From Microcaldota archaeon (GTDB lineage Archaea; Micrarchaeota; Micrarchaeia; Micrarchaeales; Micrarchaeaceae): a stretch of 5,082 nt of DNA. The notes beneath the pieces were generated by a model. That model saw nothing but the letters and a program-made list of their open reading frames with translations. It was not told the origin of the DNA and searched no databases. The position numbers and the translations under genes were made by a program. Below, one piece after another: positions 4,762 to 5,082 of this stretch (position 1 is its first letter; each line of letters starts with the position of its first letter). The stretch lies in NCBI GenBank assembly GCA_021851535.1, contig JAJZDT010000108.1:1-5082 (forward strand), given 5' to 3'.

Positions 4762-5004
4762 ATGACTAATAAGAAAAAGAGTGAACAAGGAAAAATAATA
4801 GATATACATACTTACGAATTAGGAGAGCTTGTAAGAGATTCAAACAAAGCTGTTGCAGCTAATGATTTACCTACCGCCCTATTAAAACTTCAACGACTTT
4901 CTGGAAAACTTTATGAAGCAAAGCGTAGTGTGGATATAAATATTAGCAAATTACTTGAAAAAGAAAACATAACTTCTCAGCTTAGAGGATGGGATTTTGA
5001 CTAG
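4762..5004 (+). CDS. Hypothetical helical protein, 80 aa
   Basis: Unrecognised. After a basic, probably disordered start (residues 1-10, TNKKKSEQGK) comes a short strand-like IIDIHTY, then a helical hairpin. Its first helix is at about 18-34 (ELGELVRDSNKAVAAND) and the second spans about 35-65 (LPTALLKLQRL, then LYEAKRSVDINISKLLEKE). The pattern resembles a single TPR- or coiled-coil-type helix pair, like the first gene of this operon. It is the last gene before the window ends. The stop codon TAG (5002-5004) falls exactly at the left edge of repeat copy 2, so the C-terminus WDFD may have been set by the repeat or by a rearrangement there. Confidence 0.7.
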   Translation: MTNKKKSEQGKIIDIHTYELGELVRDSNKAVAANDLPTALLKLQRLSGKLYEAKRSVDINISKLLEKENITSQLRGWDFD

Positions 5005-5082
5005 CAAAGGATGCTTTGCACAAATAAGTGCGTTGCATCTGTGCTACTAAGGTAATAATATTATTGGTATTTCCAATATAAT
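5002..5082 (+). repeat. Imperfect direct repeat with hairpins, copy 2 (may run past the window)
   Basis: This is the second copy of the element at 3588-3670; they start 1414 bases apart. Hairpin 1 is GCAAAG/CTTTGC (5004-5009 with 5014-5019, loop GATG). Hairpin 2 is GCAC/GTGC (5018-5021 with 5028-5031, loop AAATAA) and competes with hairpin 1 for 5018-5019. Hairpin 3 is ATTGG/CCAAT (5063-5067 with 5073-5077, loop TATTT), with a possible extra T-A pair. Several differences from copy 1 fall at paired positions. The window ends at base 5082, so the right limit is unknown. Confidence 0.85.

Noticed and set aside
3588..5082. CRISPR array
   Set aside because: Only two copies, 1.4 kb apart, imperfect, with genes rather than spacers between them.
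3588..5082. Complete insertion sequence flanked by its terminal repeats
   Set aside because: The copies are direct rather than inverted, and no transposase or recombinase lies between them.

Overview
The window is very AT-rich and reads as archaeal chromosome or an archaeal mobile element. Three things support this. First, TATA boxes lie about 27-39 bases upstream of start codons that have almost no leader. Second, genes inside operons are preceded by short Shine-Dalgarno-like motifs of the GTGAT type. Third, one gene (1859-2263, minus) matches the small archaeal protein that resembles elongation factor domain 2. Ile ATA and Arg AGA/AGG codons are common. An acidophilic or DPANN-type archaeon with a small genome is a reasonable guess, but nothing here fixes the lineage.

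Layout. Bases 1-1843 hold four plus-strand genes that I cannot assign: a beta-rich 105-residue protein at the left edge, then a TATA-driven operon of a two-helix membrane protein (429-698), a 129-residue soluble protein (714-1103) and a 243-residue protein (1112-1843). Bases 1859-2263 (minus) encode the elongation-factor-like small protein, convergent with the previous operon. It shares a divergent intergenic region with a HAD-superfamily phosphatase (2385-3113, plus), and each of the two has its own TATA box.

Bases 3114-3436 have no confident gene. They contain a good TATA box (3148-3156) followed by a visibly GC-richer block with three hairpins and two short open frames. This could be a structured RNA, a set of tiny genes or a decayed gene. 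A small helical protein (3437-3613) follows directly. Its last codons lie inside an imperfect repeat of about 80 bases (3588-3670), and a second copy ends the window (5002-5082).

Between the two repeat copies sits a compact, same-direction operon of four genes: a TPR-like helical protein (3726-3971), a NADAR-family N-glycosidase (3977-4441), and two small unknown proteins (4448-4753, 4762-5004). NADAR proteins either hydrolyse damaged riboflavin intermediates or remove ADP-ribose from nucleic-acid guanine as antitoxins. The small uncharacterised neighbours and flanking repeats make the cassette the most interesting part of the window. No toxin partner is recognisable, so a defence or toxin-antitoxin role is only a hypothesis. 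The repeat is the best candidate for something undescribed: several differences between its copies fall at paired stem positions, although only one is a clean base-pair swap, and its left edge coincides with the stop codon of the gene beside copy 2.
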